Part shown: positions 51,901 through 64,000 of the stretch, one piece after another
Layout of the letters: each line of letters starts with the position of its first letter
How positions within the stretch are numbered: the first letter of the stretch is position 1
Assembly: GCF_900496995.4 (NCBI RefSeq)
Contig: NC_044011.1
Location: 11,936,041 to 12,000,040, forward strand
Direction: 5' to 3'
Length of the DNA: 64,000 bases
DNA from: Aquila chrysaetos chrysaetos
Taxonomy: Eukaryota; Chordata; Aves; Accipitriformes; Accipitridae
Position numbers and translations under genes: made by a program
The notes under the pieces: model-generated
The model's database searches: none
Seen by the model: the letters and a program-made list of their open reading frames with translations, nothing else
What the model was told of the DNA's origin: nothing

Positions 51901-54900
51901 TACAATAAGTCTGACTGGAGATGACGGCATCTGTTCATGCATCCTCATTTCCCGGTGAGTAAGATATCCCAGCTGGGAAGAAGGCCAGATCAGAGCCCTG
52001 GTTCTTATCGCTAGACTGTGTGTTGCCTGTGAGTGCCATCAAACTGCAATGCTCACACACATGCCAGGAAAGTGTGTTGGGGACATGGACAAGTAACTCC
52101 CAGTGAAATTCAAGCCGACCATTTAGACCATGTTAACATGGAGTTGCAAAGTACTTGAAATAGCGTCTGATCAAGTGCTCACAGGTTCCACACAGCCACT
52201 GTGGGTCAAGGCACTGAGAAGAGCAGTTGTCCCATCCAATTACTGGCAGAGGACTGAGGTTGAGCATCCTTTGTGTCACGTTAAGAAACAATAACTCAAG
52301 TATTCTTGAGAATAATTAAATAATCCATTTCACCTGCAGGGTCTAACTGGTGTCAAGGCCACTGCTACTCACAGCTGTAATTTCCCATTCCGGCACTCTG
52401 GCTCTTCACACAGGTGTTGCGGGGCAAAAGACCTCTAAGAGGCTTTACTGCTTCAGCAGGACACGTGTGAAGAGAAAGACTCCATCAAGACATATGTCTG
52501 TTTAGATTTCCATCTGGAGCTATTATTTAAGCATATTTTAAGAGGTGCCTTCCCATTAGTTCATCTAAAGCATAGCCTTATCGATCCTCTTTCAGAACAA
52601 CACATCTCTACGCAAGGAATTTATGAGACTGCCAAACCACAGTGCATCAGCAACCACTTTTGTGCTCGTAAAGCTTCACCGGCTTGAGTACACTCCATGA
52701 GTTAGTTGCCCAAGAGAGGGTATCCAACTGGTCTGCGTTCTTGAGAGCTTACCCTTCCACACTTCTTTCTTTATACAGCTAAATATTGTAACTGCTTTTT
52801 AAGCCTAAATAGTTTGGTGCTACCCCTTTACTTGGTCAGTGAACTTTAAATACCAGCTATAGTTCTATCTAACACATTGATTATATTTTCAAGTGAGTTG
52901 CAGTGTTTGCTATCCCACTACTAAATATTTTTCCCTTTGACATTAGCTAGGATTATACTTTAGATATTTTTGCCTTTCTCCAAATACAATCTTTATATTC
53001 ATTTCTTAACCTCTGTGCTTATGTATTTTATTGAATTTTTGAAGATCGGATTCATTTTCAGCATTTGATTTGTTGCAGTGACTTCGGGCTGGCTGCCCAA
53101 CTTAACCATGGCTGCTACCCTTGGATGATAGCCTGACTGTTAATTATTTCCCTGCTGAAACTGCATTAGCACAAAACAAATTTTGTTATAATGACATTAA
53201 GTAAAGACCACAGAAACCTGCCCAGCATTAGCATTTTTTTCTTGGCAGCTGTTTTATGCTTTTTCCTCACATCATCTAAATCAAGAATGAGGTATCATTT
53301 AATATTTTACCAGCTCATGAATAAACAGGCCTTCTATTTTCCTTGATGTAAATATAACAACATCAGCATTGAAGTAATTATCAAATCACAGACATTATCC
53401 TGCAATCTTTATAAATTCAATCTCCCAAATAAGACAACATGTTTAAGCACAAAAATGTTGAATTATATAGGGCTAAGGTTCACAGTGTCACCATCCTTGG
53501 TTTACAGGGTATAACAGTTCTTACTTCCTTATCCCCAGACAAGCCTTGATATGTAAAAAAGGTTTAATAAAATAATTATTACTCATCTTTACAAATATGT
53601 CAATTTTTAGCCACAAACCCATTTCTAAACCAGTCAAGACTGGAATGAAGGATCTTGAGGTGAAAGGGTGGAGCAAGAGGAAAATATGTCTCATTAAGAA
53701 TGAACACCCTATAGATTCACTATGTAGCATAACTGAAGGGCCAACAACATATATTTTGGTTGCTTATATCACAACCATGCAATTATGCTAATATACGGTA
53801 ATGTCATTGCCCTTGAAAAAAAACGCTTTTCTCTGTTAATTTAGGAAGAAGATTGATTATGAAGTCATATGGTTTGGTCTTGCTGTTGGTGATGTCATTG
53901 TGCTGCTGAGCAACCAAGAAAGGATTAATTCCTTTGTAAGTCCACCATTCCAAAGTCTGCTCCCTCAGAGCAGCCCTTTCCCTTTAAGCTACATCCATGT
54001 GGAAAATAAAACACCTTTTCTTTCCAGCAGAGTATTTTTAAAGAAATAACTGCAGAGGTGTTTATCTACCACTGAGAGTGTAAACAGTTAGAGTTGGAGA
54101 GAGTTATCTATATCCTGTCCTCTGCCACATTAATCCAATTCCATTTTAGCTAAGGGCAGCCTGATGTTCATTATCCTTCAAGAGGGTAGGGCTTGCTTGC
54201 CAAATATATGCTTTTGTGGTACTTATTATGCTTCTAAGTATTTCTTCATAGTTTTCTGTTGCACAGTCCCACTGTTTTTTTAAATTTTTTTAAAGAAAGA
54301 ATCATATTATATTTTTTTTTTATCATTGGTTTGAAGCCTCTCACTGCAATTTAATGATGAAGAAGAAAAGAAGCAACAGAGTAATATAGTTATGGCAAAT
54401 GTCTTTGACTACTTCATATAATTTTTTTTTTCTCAATTACAGACCAGTAAAGTCAGTTAGTTTTATAAATCAGAATTCAAAAGGCCATCATAGTAGGTAA
54501 TGGAGCAAGTCTGACTTTTTGCATTCTTGTTTTAAATAGGGATTTTACTACCTGCTCCTGCACGGCCTACAGCCTATCTTTTTCCTTTATCTTTGCCCAA
54601 GACGGCTTGGCTGGCAGTCTCAAATTTTAATTGACCCTGGAGCAGAGACACTGTTTTGCACATGTTTTTGTACAGCACACATAACTCAGTTGCCAGGTGT
54701 GAGACTTTCCAACTACTCCAGAGTACAGCCTGGTATAAAACCTGCAGTCCCAGCCACCTCCAGAGCTTCACTGTGCTTGGTGCTGTACAAACAGAGAGGG
54801 AAGACCATAAATTTACAACCTAAGCAACTAGAGCAGACAAGTGCCAAAGGGATCAAAGGTCGAAGTGTGAAATAACAAGTAAGGAGTAAGGGAGAAAGGA

Positions 54901-55984
54901 AGGTATTCAACAGTCGTGCCAGCCCAGTCGCCTTTCACCAGGCTGCATTGCCTACCTAAAAATGTCATGCAGAAGATTCTCATTAGTACTTTTCTGATGT
55001 CAAAAGGAAAAATATTGATGAAACTATACCCCTCAAAGCCCAACCCATCCCTCAAGGGGCTGTGTTTGTTATAAAATCACTTGTAAGAGCTAGGATTGCT
55101 TAGCTGCTTCATGTACATAGCCCTGGGAAAGAATATATACTATTGTTTGGCCTAATAATGACACTGAGATACTCTAAGTACCTGGAGTTATAAATGTTCC
55201 CATTTCATGCAGCAAATTCTACTTTCTTCTTTAATTTAACAGAGCTAAAAACCTGGCTGTAACAGGGCAGAGAATACTGATGCTCACACCAGCAGAAAAG
55301 CGTTTTCCCCAACTGATGCTTTTCAGTGATGAGTTATCAGAATTTTTCTACCTGGTTCCCATTATGGCGTGTGTATTATTTTGGCTTCTTGGCCCTGCTT
55401 TAAAATAACCATTACTGTTTATCTGTTTCTAATTCTTTCTATAAGAGTTGTTCTCTAAATTTTGTGGCACTTTTATGACTAAAATAGCAAGGAAATATAC
55501 AAGTCTACAAACAACAGACTGTCTTCATCCTTTCATTCAAATTGCATCAAGAGGCTAGTCTGTGGAAAGAGCTAATGATCCAATCAGCATAAGAACATAT
55601 TACAAATTGGAATGCTAATAGATAATCTCTCGATGCAGATTTATTGTGTAATTATACAGTTGGAGAAATGGAATATTTTTATATGGTTGCTTTTTCTGTT
55701 GCTGTAGCCTTTTGCAAGGAACTCTAGCATTTAAATTCCTAGTTGCATTCAACAGACAAGGCTTTGAATGAATGTTACTCAACAGGGTGGCCTTCAATGA
55801 GGCAGGCAGGAAGGTGGCAATGAGGAAAAAAAAAATGCTACAAATAGGTACAAAGGGACTGCAAGCCATGCAATCTCTTTGCATTCTTTGTTAACATGAT
55901 GTTGGCAAGTTGTTTTCATGCAGTTCATCGGCTAACGCAATCTGTATATGATATAGTCCCCCAGCAGTTCAGCAGACAAGCACA

Positions 55985-56055
55985 CTGAAATGACCATAAG
56001 CAATGAATCAACCCCTTGCTGAAATGACAATAAACAACAAATTTACAACCCCTTG
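55985..56055. repeat. Imperfect tandem duplication, about 35 bp
   Basis: The first copy (55985-56018) begins CTGAAATGACCATAAGCAAT and ends CAACCCCTTG. The second (56019-56055) begins CTGAAATGACAATAAACAAC and ends CAACCCCTTG. They differ by a few substitutions and a 3-base length change. Confidence 0.85.
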
Positions 56056-56879
56056 CTAGGGCTTCCTTGAATCTGTGGCTTCTGTATCGTTTGAATTCCT
56101 GCCCTACTCATGAAGCACCAGTCTGCTTCCATTGCCGCTATCATCAGAATTAGGAAATAACCGATACAGCACAGCTATACTTACTTAGTCATAGACTTAC
56201 TTGTTTGTGCCATGTTATGCACTGTTCAGTCCCAAGAGCCCTGAAAGAGAAGTATAGTTAGCTGTGAAAGAAGAACCAAACCCACAAGTACGTGTCCCAA
56301 CATATATTACAAGTTGCATCTGATGGAAAGGACTGTCTGTCAGGGTGCTTAGAAACACACTTTAATCTTGGGGTTTCAAATGTATCTCAACAGAAATGCA
56401 AAACCTAAGTGAGTTCTACTCTCTACTTCTTATGCCATCCTCTTCCTCTCAGCGCTTGATTTTGAGAGGCAAGCGGTAGCAAGAGCTCACCATTTTTATT
56501 TGAAACTGAGTCAAAACAAGGCAACTCCTGGGCGGTCAGCTGGAGCTCCACACATTCGCATGAGAGCCCCACAGCCAGGCAGCGGCACTGACACCCTCCC
56601 TCTGCTCTCTGCATCAGGCTAGGAGAAGAAACCCTTTTTTTGTCTTTGGAGGTACCAGACGTGCCATATCATCCACACACCTTGGCTGTGCTGGTTTTTG
56701 AGATTTCCACCTCAACAGCCCATCAAAACTGACACAGCATAGCAGACAAGAAATGGGCTGTTACCATTAAAGTGGCTGGTCCCACCTCTATACAGAAATA
56801 TCAGTCATGACCCTTTTTGCTACTCATGAAATTGGGAGCCAAAGACATATGACAAAATGGGCTGCTAGAATTGTCGTTA

Positions 56880-58357
56880 TGTTTTTATTTAATGGAGAAC
56901 TTTTCTCATCCATTTTCTAAACAGGCAGTGTCATTTCAAAAAATCAGACACAAAGTAATGATCAAAACCACACATACAGAATAACTTAAACATTTTTCCT
57001 TTTGAAGATGATTGAAGCATAGGGTAAATAAAAGATATTATATTATTCTGGACAGTCTCTATAAACAGTTCATATCTAATAGCTTCTCCATTAAGTATTC
57101 AGATAATCAAAATACATCAGCTAAAGTACTCTGGCACTGACTGGGTCTTTAGAGGAACAAGTTGGCTGGAAAAAAATGAGATTTCACTGAAGAATAAACC
57201 TATAGAAATTAGGTTTCTTACTGTTTATGCATCCTTAATGCTCTGTTCCTTAGGAAATGCTTTCTCTCCCTTCTCTCTTGGACTTAACCTACAGCAAATT
57301 GGTTTTACCTGAGCAGGGCTGGAAGCTGTTGATGCCACTGCTTAGTTTAGCTAAGGGACTAAGCAGTGCTGGAAAACATTAGGAATCATCCACAAAGCCA
57401 ACAGGGATAGCCCAGCATTAGCTTCAGTCGGTTAATCTACCATCTGTGAACACCCACACACTGCTTGCACAAGGAGAGACTTTTGCTATAGTGAAGAAAT
57501 TAATCTAGGTCAACACCACAGAGGCTGTGGTGTCAATCATGTGCAGAGGCTTATCACGTAGTTCCTATAGGTCCTGTTTTAGCCTAGTGGTTACTGCTGA
57601 GATTGACTTGGCACCTAGGGAGCCCACTGTACAGTGCTGCATGGACTAGAATGTATCTTTGACTTTGAGATCTCACAGCCTAGAATAGTGTAATAAATAG
57701 TAGTCTTTCCCTGCAACAGAGTAAGGCTGCAGTAAGTGGAGCTGTTTCCTCTCTTCATGCCACATCCCAGCATAACCCCAATGTCACAAAAGAATATAGT
57801 TGTAACTCATAATATTTAACATTAACTAGATAGGCAAAGAGAGCAAATTTTAGCTCACTGCATTAGACATCAGCTTTTTGTTTAAACACTTCAATAACGT
57901 ACACTCCACCTAAAATAACTGAGCAGCTTTGACAATGATCAGCTCCAACCTAACCCGAACCTTAATCCAGTCAGCTTTTGTATCTGTTTTTCTGAGAATG
58001 CCTTCTCTTTCTTGTCACTGAAATATTGCCAACTCTATTTCACCTCACATCTTATTTAGTGTCTACCCTAAAACTTCTAGTTCCTGTAGGCAAGTAGTTA
58101 AAAGAAAATCTTAGTTTCCCTTTGCAGAGTTTCTAGGTCTCATACTTGCAGCAAAAGGCTTGAAAACGTGAATCATATCAGCTTAAAGAAAGCAAAATAC
58201 AAAACCCTCAAAGGCAGTTTTTTAATAAAATTCTCACGACTTTTATGACAAGCTTATAATCTGAAGCGGAGAGGCAGGCATCCGACTCATGATTTCCAAG
58301 TCCTTGGGGTTCAAATGTAAGGATTCCTCTTCACCTTCCTTTTCTGCTTCTGTTTTT
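56880..58357 (-). other. EPM2A: Probable EPM2A 3' UTR and downstream flank
   Basis: This sequence follows the laforin stop codon. Candidate poly(A) signals on the minus strand are ATTAAA at about 58225-58220, roughly 130 bases after the stop, and AATAAA at 56889-56884, about 1.47 kb after it. Which one is used, if either, cannot be told from sequence. I see no other gene here. Confidence 0.5.
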
Positions 58358-58638
58358 CTACTCTTGTATTTTGCATGAGGAACGAAGATGCCCAAATTTC
58401 TGGTAGAAATCATCTTCAGCACGATTCAGAGCTTCCTCGTCTATGTAGACAGCTGGTCTCCGGGATGCCAAAAAGTACTGCACTTTCCGCAGGCTCCATC
58501 CCTTCACGTACTTCAGCCAGCCACTGACAGCAGCTGTAGACCTGCCAACGCCAGCGTTGCAATGAACGTAGACAGTGTGTCCATTCTCCAGTAGCCCGTG
58601 CAAGAGGCAGACAGCTTGTGGCAACATCTGTATTCTTC
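58358..58638 (-). CDS. EPM2A: EPM2A (laforin) terminal coding exon
   Basis: This exon encodes the C-terminal part of the dual-specificity phosphatase domain of laforin, which removes phosphate from glycogen in the cytoplasm and partners with the E3 ligase malin. The translation contains the CX5R signature HCNAGVGRS with catalytic Cys and Arg, then [11 protein letters not shown] and [11 protein letters not shown], all close to human laforin as I know it. On the minus strand the exon follows a TTTTGACCTTAG acceptor (AG at 58640-58639). Its first two bases complete a Gly codon begun by the upstream exon, giving G-R-I-Q-M-L-P. It codes 92 residues and ends at TAG (58360-58358), one residue longer than the human exon; the variable tail ends SSCKIQE. 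The open frame continues upstream to 58732, but that part is intron. Family assignment is secure; the exact C-terminus is read directly. Confidence 0.96.
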
Positions 58639-60059
58639 CTAAGGTCAAAACCAAGGCACGTTCATTTGCATTTGAGAAAGCTAGGTTCACGGTTGAGACT
58701 TTGTCTGTACAGCCTGATGAACCATGAATCATAATGGCAAACCTGACATAATTGGGGGGGTTTCTTTTTTTTTTTCAAATGACCTTCTACCCTAACTTTG
58801 TTTTTTCTTGCAACATAGATTCGGATCACACAAAATTTGTAAAACGCCCCAAGTCTTCTCTAAATATACATTCTGATTAACATTGGATGTGTGTGGCATA
58901 TTCGTTTTCACAGGAACTGAGACAAGTCAGCAAATTACATCAAACAGCACATCTTACATAGCATTAAAGTTAGCAGGCCAAAAATGAAATGGTTATTAGT
59001 ACTAGAGGCTCGTGAAGCTACCTACGTACCGCTGCTTTCCAAAACATTGTAGTGAAGGCCATTTTGTCAATAATAAGGGAGGGAGGGAGAGCAGAAGAGT
59101 ATTTTCCTGTACAACTTAATATGTTATGATTTAATTGTGTACTATGCATATGGTTAAACAACACAGAACAGCCTTTCTCACTCCCAAAGGGATGAATATA
59201 CCATATTTCCTGAAGCCTTTCTCCCTGTTACCCTGGGAACTGAAGCTGCAAACATCAGAGCCTAACTTTTCCTCATGGCACAGATGAGCACTGACATTAA
59301 GCCCTTTCAAATCCCTTTTTTAAGGTCTCCTGTCTTCCCCGATGTCCTATTACTGATATGACAGTTCTCTATTTGTGGCAGCGGTATTTCACTCCATTGA
59401 AAGCACTCTCTTCTGCTGGTAGGCTACTCACTTGAAAACGTGCACACTTTCTAACCTACTGGTTGGAAACAAGATTTTGAACTGAGCATTCCAACAGAGG
59501 AATTAAAAATAATAATAATTTATGCTACAACAGCAGGTGCCATGGGTATTCTAAATTAATTACAAATAATTATATAAATGACTGTATAGAGATTCATCAG
59601 ACTGGGATACTATAGTTAAAGAAAAACTGTTTCTTGGGGGAAGGGAATAGCAGAGGCAGACATACAGCACTGTCTCTCCATTTTTAACCAGCAAGGAGGG
59701 CAAGCTGTCCTGCTGTGCAAGCTTGCAGTCTTCCACCTACACAGCATATTTTCATTATGCAGGCTGAATTCAAGCTGAAAGCAAGAACAGTCAAGCAGTT
59801 ATCAATGTCAGATGGCTTTAAACTCAAATACACATATACTGCCAGACACAAAGTACTTTAGATGGCCTCTCCGCCTACAAGAAAATGTGAATAATTTGTT
59901 AGAGACAACACACAGAGAAATTATACCTTGTGTGTTAGCTATATTTTTACACAAAATTTACACAGAAAAAAAACCAACCCAACAGTCACAAAAGTGACAG
60001 ATTAGTAACTCAAACAGTTTGCTACTATTAATGTACTGCAAGAGCGGACTGAGCATTAC
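58639..60059 (-). other. EPM2A: EPM2A intron between the last two coding exons
   Basis: This 1421-base intron has a GTAATG donor and a CTTAG acceptor on the minus strand. It is AT-rich and contains a T-rich stretch near 58754-58776, a short GGGA-repeat tract near 59078-59092, and no recognised transposon. No open frame in it resembles a protein. Confidence 0.9.
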
Positions 60060-60301
60060 CTTCAGTGCTCATGTCTGGGGTTGGCATCCAGACATAGGCA
60101 AGACCTTCCTCTTTATACAGTTTCATGAGGATTTCGGGGCTCATGGGTTCCGGGTAGCGGTTGCAGCCCCAGGAATTCTGAACAATGTCCCATTCAGTCT
60201 GGAAGTTCATCACAGCCGTAACACCCAGCTCGTGCTTCAGCTTCACGGTTACATGCTCCAGCTGCCGAGGGCAACTTCCTAGCCAGATGTTTGGCAGAAT
60301 T
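60060..60301 (-). CDS. EPM2A: EPM2A (laforin) penultimate coding exon
   Basis: This exon encodes the start of the phosphatase domain. Reading on the minus strand it begins after a GCTAG acceptor (AG at 60303-60302) with a single base completing an Arg codon, then [17 protein letters not shown]. It continues through [18 protein letters not shown] and NRYPEPM to [11 protein letters not shown], where the Asp of PTPD is the family's general acid (Asp235 in human numbering). It ends at a G followed by GTAATG (donor GT 60059-60058). The length is 242 bases with phases matching human exon 3 exactly. A Trp sits where human laforin has the second Ser of NSSGC. The spacing to the terminal exon gives an intron of 1421 bases. 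The ATG within this exon is internal, not a start. Confidence 0.96.
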
Positions 60302-62776
60302 CTAGCATTGAGAAAACATTGCAGTGGGATTGATTAAAATACCTTAACAAGGAAACTGCCAAGTTCAGTGGTGTTCCAGCTCCAACCTGCTTAGCACCAT
60401 CACACGAACACTGCTAAGCGCAGCCTTTTCATGTCATGCAGAAAGCAGCTTCTTATTTCATTACAGTTGAGTTGGTAATGTTTGATGCTGGGGATCAAGT
60501 TCCTAACCTACCGCAAAGAGCAGAAGTCTAAGAAAAAATTCACAGCATAATTAGTAGCACAGGTCTCCAAGGCATCCATCATTAAGCTTGCAGTAGAAGC
60601 TTACTAACATCACAGATTAGAATAAGAAAACTCTGAAGCAATTTGCACAAAAAAAACCAGACCTAAAAGATTCACATGATCCAGATTTGAATTACTTATT
60701 ACTAAGTCAAACACATATAACTCTTCCAGCTTTGTAGCTACCACTATAATGAGGAAAGTAGACAGAAAAAAAACCCCAACTTAAACTACCTTTCTGTAAG
60801 GAAACTCAAAAATGAATGAGTGATTTTCTTCTCATTTTTCTCTGCTCTTGCGGAGTCTAGTGAGAACCAAGTGCAGAATTACAATACATGTCTAGCTTCC
60901 CTCAAGGCGTGAAGAACCAGAAATTTTGGAAGAAAACTCGAGAGATATGTGTAAGATGGATAAACAACGATATTTATGGTACTTATCTAAATCAAACTTT
61001 AAGAACTCTATGGTTGTCACATTGTTAATTATCATAAAACTATTGTTTGTCTCAACAGATTTTGACATAAATATAAACTGAATATTAAGAGGTTTGTTTT
61101 CAAATTAAGATATTTTAATCTGCACATGCAATTAAACTGATGGTATCTACAGTGGATTATTTACATGCACAAATTATTAGTGATCTACTTTGATTTTTTT
61201 TTGTTTGCATAAACTTCTATTTTGAACATGCAATCCACAAACTACACAAAATATCCCTGCAGTTGAACAAACAACTTTGCAAACATTAACTGCAAAAAAA
61301 TGAAGCCACTCTGCAACAAAAGCAAGATCCTCAAAACCAAAATGTCTACCATGCATTTCTTATGTTTTTTTCCAATTTTAATCTCAGAGACAAATAAGAA
61401 AAGTTTTATGTTTATTCAGGAGCAGTTACTCCTATAAACAGCCCTTAAACCATCAGGTAGCTATTTCTATTCCACTATCACAGTAATAAGTGATACTTAC
61501 TAGCATTTAATTAAGACCTGTAATTGACAGTGATTAAATCCTGCTATGTTATTACTGAAAGATTGTCAAAAGGAAAAATTCAAATCCAGGACCCACTTTT
61601 TATTATTGTTTCCTGTACTTCATCTACATCCACAGTGAGTTACATACCAGCCACACAAACACAGTCTTTGGCCTTAACAACCCCTGTTTCAGTGAGACAA
61701 CACACTAGATCTCAGTATATGGTAACTGAGTCCAATTCAGACAAATGTGTTACATAGCAAATAGCCATTTCAACCATGTTTCAACAGTGAGATTGTTTGA
61801 AGACATTTGATTTAGCTGATGTTTCACATCCATGTTCTAGTCTAGACTGCGGTGAGAGTATTTCCCACTGCTAGTAGAGAATGCATTTGTTCCTAAGCAG
61901 TAAGCAAGTTTAACCCAAAATTTCAGAAATTAAGATTCACACCTTTGTCACTTTTCTCACACTCCCAAATGCTACCTTATAAAGGAGAGAAGACATGGAA
62001 AGAAAGAAGTTCTAATACACAGGGTCTGGATTTCTTAAGCTACAAACTGAATTCAGTTCCTATATTAAGAAATATCAATACTTGGTCAACACTGGATTCC
62101 ACAGCAACCTGAACGAAATGCAATAAAGTGCAACAATTGTGTATTACCATTATGTTCAAGGCACAATCCCACATAGTGCTACAGGAAGGGAGCTTCTCAA
62201 AACTACCCAAAATCCAGCATAACCAGCTCGAGCATTCCCACTGGCCAGAGGGGTTTGCAAAGGTCCACGGCAACAACTGCTTCACTGCCCCACTTCCCAT
62301 GTGCCAGCCCCACAGCAAACCCCATCCTAACCTGAAAGGGTGACCGCTGTCAGACTTCTGCCACAGGAATCCGCTGCAATGATTACAGCATTTCAAGGTG
62401 GTGAATGTAAGAGAAAGTGCCCTAACAGACGCTGATGAATGGCTGGAGATGAGCAAAGCCCACAAGACTCCATAGCCCGAAAAAAAAAGTGGCAATATCA
62501 CTAATACCTTGTGACAGCATGAGGATATTCTTTCAAGAACAACAACATTAGCATCCTTCCTTCATGAGCTTTCCTGGAGACTCATGCATATGTAATAGTC
62601 TTGATATTTTGGGAAACATCTAATAATACAATAAGTTACCTTGACAGGAGAGCAAAACTGTGTTTTCTAGCATTTGATTGAATCAGGAATGACTGAAGTG
62701 TTCCTGAGGTAAATAAAATTCTGGGTAGTCCTCTTGCTTGCAGATAAATCAATACTTTATAATTTTTTCCCCAATG

Positions 62777-62781
62777 ATTAT
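62777..62781. repeat. Target-site duplication, left copy (ATTAT)
   Basis: The five bases ATTAT directly before the LTR's TG match those directly after its CA end (63363-63367). Confidence 0.85.
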
Positions 62782-63362
62782 TGTCATGGTTTAACCCCAA
62801 CCAGCAACTAAGCACCACGCAGCTGCTCACTCACTCCCCCCCCACCCAGTGGGATGGGGGAGAAAATCAGGAAAAGAAGTAAAACTCGTGGGTTGAGATA
62901 AGACCGGTTTAATAGAACAGAAAAGAAGAAACTAGTGATGATAATGATAACACTAATAAAATGACAACAGCAATAATGAAAGGATTGGAATGTACAAATG
63001 ATGCGCAGTGCAATTGCTCACCACCCACCGACCGGCACCCAGCTAGTCCCTGAGCGGCGATCCCCCACCCCCACTCCCCCCAGTTTATACACTAGATGGG
63101 ACGTCACACGGTATGGAATACCCTGTTGGCCAGTTTGGGTCAGCTGCCCTGGCTGTGTCCTGTGCCAACTTCTTGTGCCCCTCCAGCTTTCTCACTGGCT
63201 GGGCATGAGAAGCTGAAAAATCCTTGACTTTAGACTAAACATTACTTAGCAACAACTGAAAACATCAGTGTTATCAACATTCTTCTCATACTGAACTCAA
63301 AACATAGCACCGTACCAGCTACTAGGAAGACAGTTAACTCCGTCCCAGCTGAAACCAGGACA
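62782..63362 (-). mobile_element. Solo LTR of an avian endogenous retrovirus
   Basis: This is a 581-bp element with TG...CA ends. Its termini are imperfect inverted repeats of 11 bases with one mismatch (TGTCATGGTTT against TGTCCTGGTTT). It is flanked by an identical 5-bp duplication ATTAT at 62777-62781 and 63363-63367, a direct sign of integration; 5 bp is typical of ERVL-like elements. I recognise the sequence as a family common in many bird genomes, in which the strand starting TGTCCTGGTTTCAGC reads as U3. That places this copy on the minus strand, with an ATTAAA poly(A) signal at about 62913-62908 ahead of a U5-like end. No internal retroviral genes adjoin it, so it is a solo LTR left by recombination. 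It lies in EPM2A intron 2 in the same orientation as the gene. Confidence 0.87.
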
Positions 63363-63367
63363 ATTAT
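63363..63367. repeat. Target-site duplication, right copy (ATTAT)
   Basis: This copy is identical to the ATTAT at 62777-62781. Together they bracket the solo LTR. Confidence 0.85.
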
Positions 63368-64000
63368 TTAGTGGGCGAACATCACAGCTGCGCTATCTAC
63401 AAGACCACTGGGATATACATAATTTGTTTATTTTGTTCTTGTAGCCTACAGGGTCTTGTCCACTCCTGTATTGCACAATAATAATTGCATTTACAGAACA
63501 AGTGGATGGGTTTACCAAGTTTTTATCATTGTCTTTCCCTGTAATTAGCCAAACTAGTAGTGGCATTCAGAGAATGACCAAAACAACATATTTAGGACAG
63601 CCAATTCCTGTGAACTATTTTTCTAATCAGGTCCTAGATTTTAGCCCTTGAGAGGATCAAGCTGCAGCCTTGACCTTGGTCTTCAAGCCCTTATTTAGCC
63701 ACCTCCAAATAACTGTAATGTCTTGGTCTTGCCAGACAAGGCTTAACCACTCTTTCACTGGGAAAACAGTCCATGCAGAAAACAGTACTGCAGAGCTGTC
63801 TTATCGGCCAATTTACATCAAAGTTCTGGGATAATTCTACTGCATAGTACCTATATTTCCATTTGCCTTTATCTGGTTCATACCTTGACTTTGTCTTACA
63901 TCAGAAGGAAAGAATGAAAGCGTCAGTGCACATGCGAGTACAGAAACTGATGGCAAGTTTAGCAGCTGTATTTTATATATTGATTTTTGATAGCCCTACT

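Larger units (their letters stand above)
41053..56879. other. Intergenic downstream of EPM2A, no gene recognised
   Basis: Slightly GC-richer islands occur near 44815-45400, 48820-48960 and 51280-51560. The frames at 49326-49691 and 49872-50306 (+) show no coding features. In other amniotes the DNA downstream of EPM2A is a long gene-poor interval toward UTRN, which fits. Confidence 0.6.
60302..64000 (-). other. EPM2A: EPM2A intron upstream of the penultimate exon (partial)
   Basis: This is the 3' part of the preceding intron, with its acceptor at 60303-60302. I looked on the minus strand for the preceding exon, which should encode the linker after the CBM20 domain and end in a motif like HQAMHYSR. 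I did not find it, so it should lie beyond the right edge. The interval holds one solo LTR (62782-63362); the remainder is unremarkable AT-rich DNA. An open minus-strand frame at 62040-62501 has no recognisable similarity and no coding features. Confidence 0.75.

Noticed and set aside
62040..62501. 153-codon minus-strand frame in the EPM2A intron
   Set aside because: Tested as a possible laforin exon. It does not contain the CBM20 or linker motifs and lacks matching splice phases.
60302..64000. Search for the preceding laforin exon
   Set aside because: No sequence matching the expected HQAMHYSR end was seen on the minus strand; it probably lies outside the window.
1..64000. CRISPR arrays, operons, tRNA or rRNA genes
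   Set aside because: No regularly spaced repeats, no cloverleaf or rRNA-like sequence recognised; the window is vertebrate nuclear DNA.

Overview
The window looks like a piece of a bird genome, most likely a neoavian. It carries CR1 LINE sequence with the avian-type 3' end, which is repeats of ATTCTATG (12262-12281 on the minus strand, 27028-27049 on the plus strand). It also has a solo retroviral LTR of a type I recall as widespread in non-galliform birds. The DNA is AT-rich and gene-poor, and its only recognisable protein-coding exons are short, spliced and vertebrate-like.

The one gene I can support is EPM2A (laforin, a glycogen phosphatase), on the minus strand at the right end. Its last two coding exons are present: the penultimate at 60301-60060 and the terminal at 58638-58358. 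Splice sites and phases fit the human exon structure exactly as I know it. The carbohydrate-binding (CBM20) half of the protein is encoded by exons beyond the right edge. Everything from about 57 kb down to base 1 lies downstream of EPM2A. In other amniotes this is the long gene-poor interval between EPM2A and UTRN, and I see no further exon that I would defend.

Mobile DNA, left to right: old CR1 tails at about 2391-2485 (-) and 4473-4534 (+); a long, 5'-truncated and broken CR1 at about 12262-15105 (-) with endonuclease and reverse transcriptase remnants; a CR1 tail at about 20360-20490 (+); an unusual CR1 copy at about 26270-27048 (+), with an open ORF1 joined directly to the CR1 3' end and no ORF2; and a 581-bp solo LTR at 62782-63362 inside EPM2A intron 2, flanked by a 5-bp ATTAT duplication.

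The rest is intergenic or intronic DNA with a few short tandem repeats, homopolymer tracts, a G-rich tract and some homeodomain/POU-like palindromes that could mark a regulatory element near 41.0 kb. I found no CRISPR array, operon or new multigene system. The items most worth checking are the ORF1-only CR1, the sense-oriented LTR in EPM2A, and the palindrome cluster at 41007-41052.
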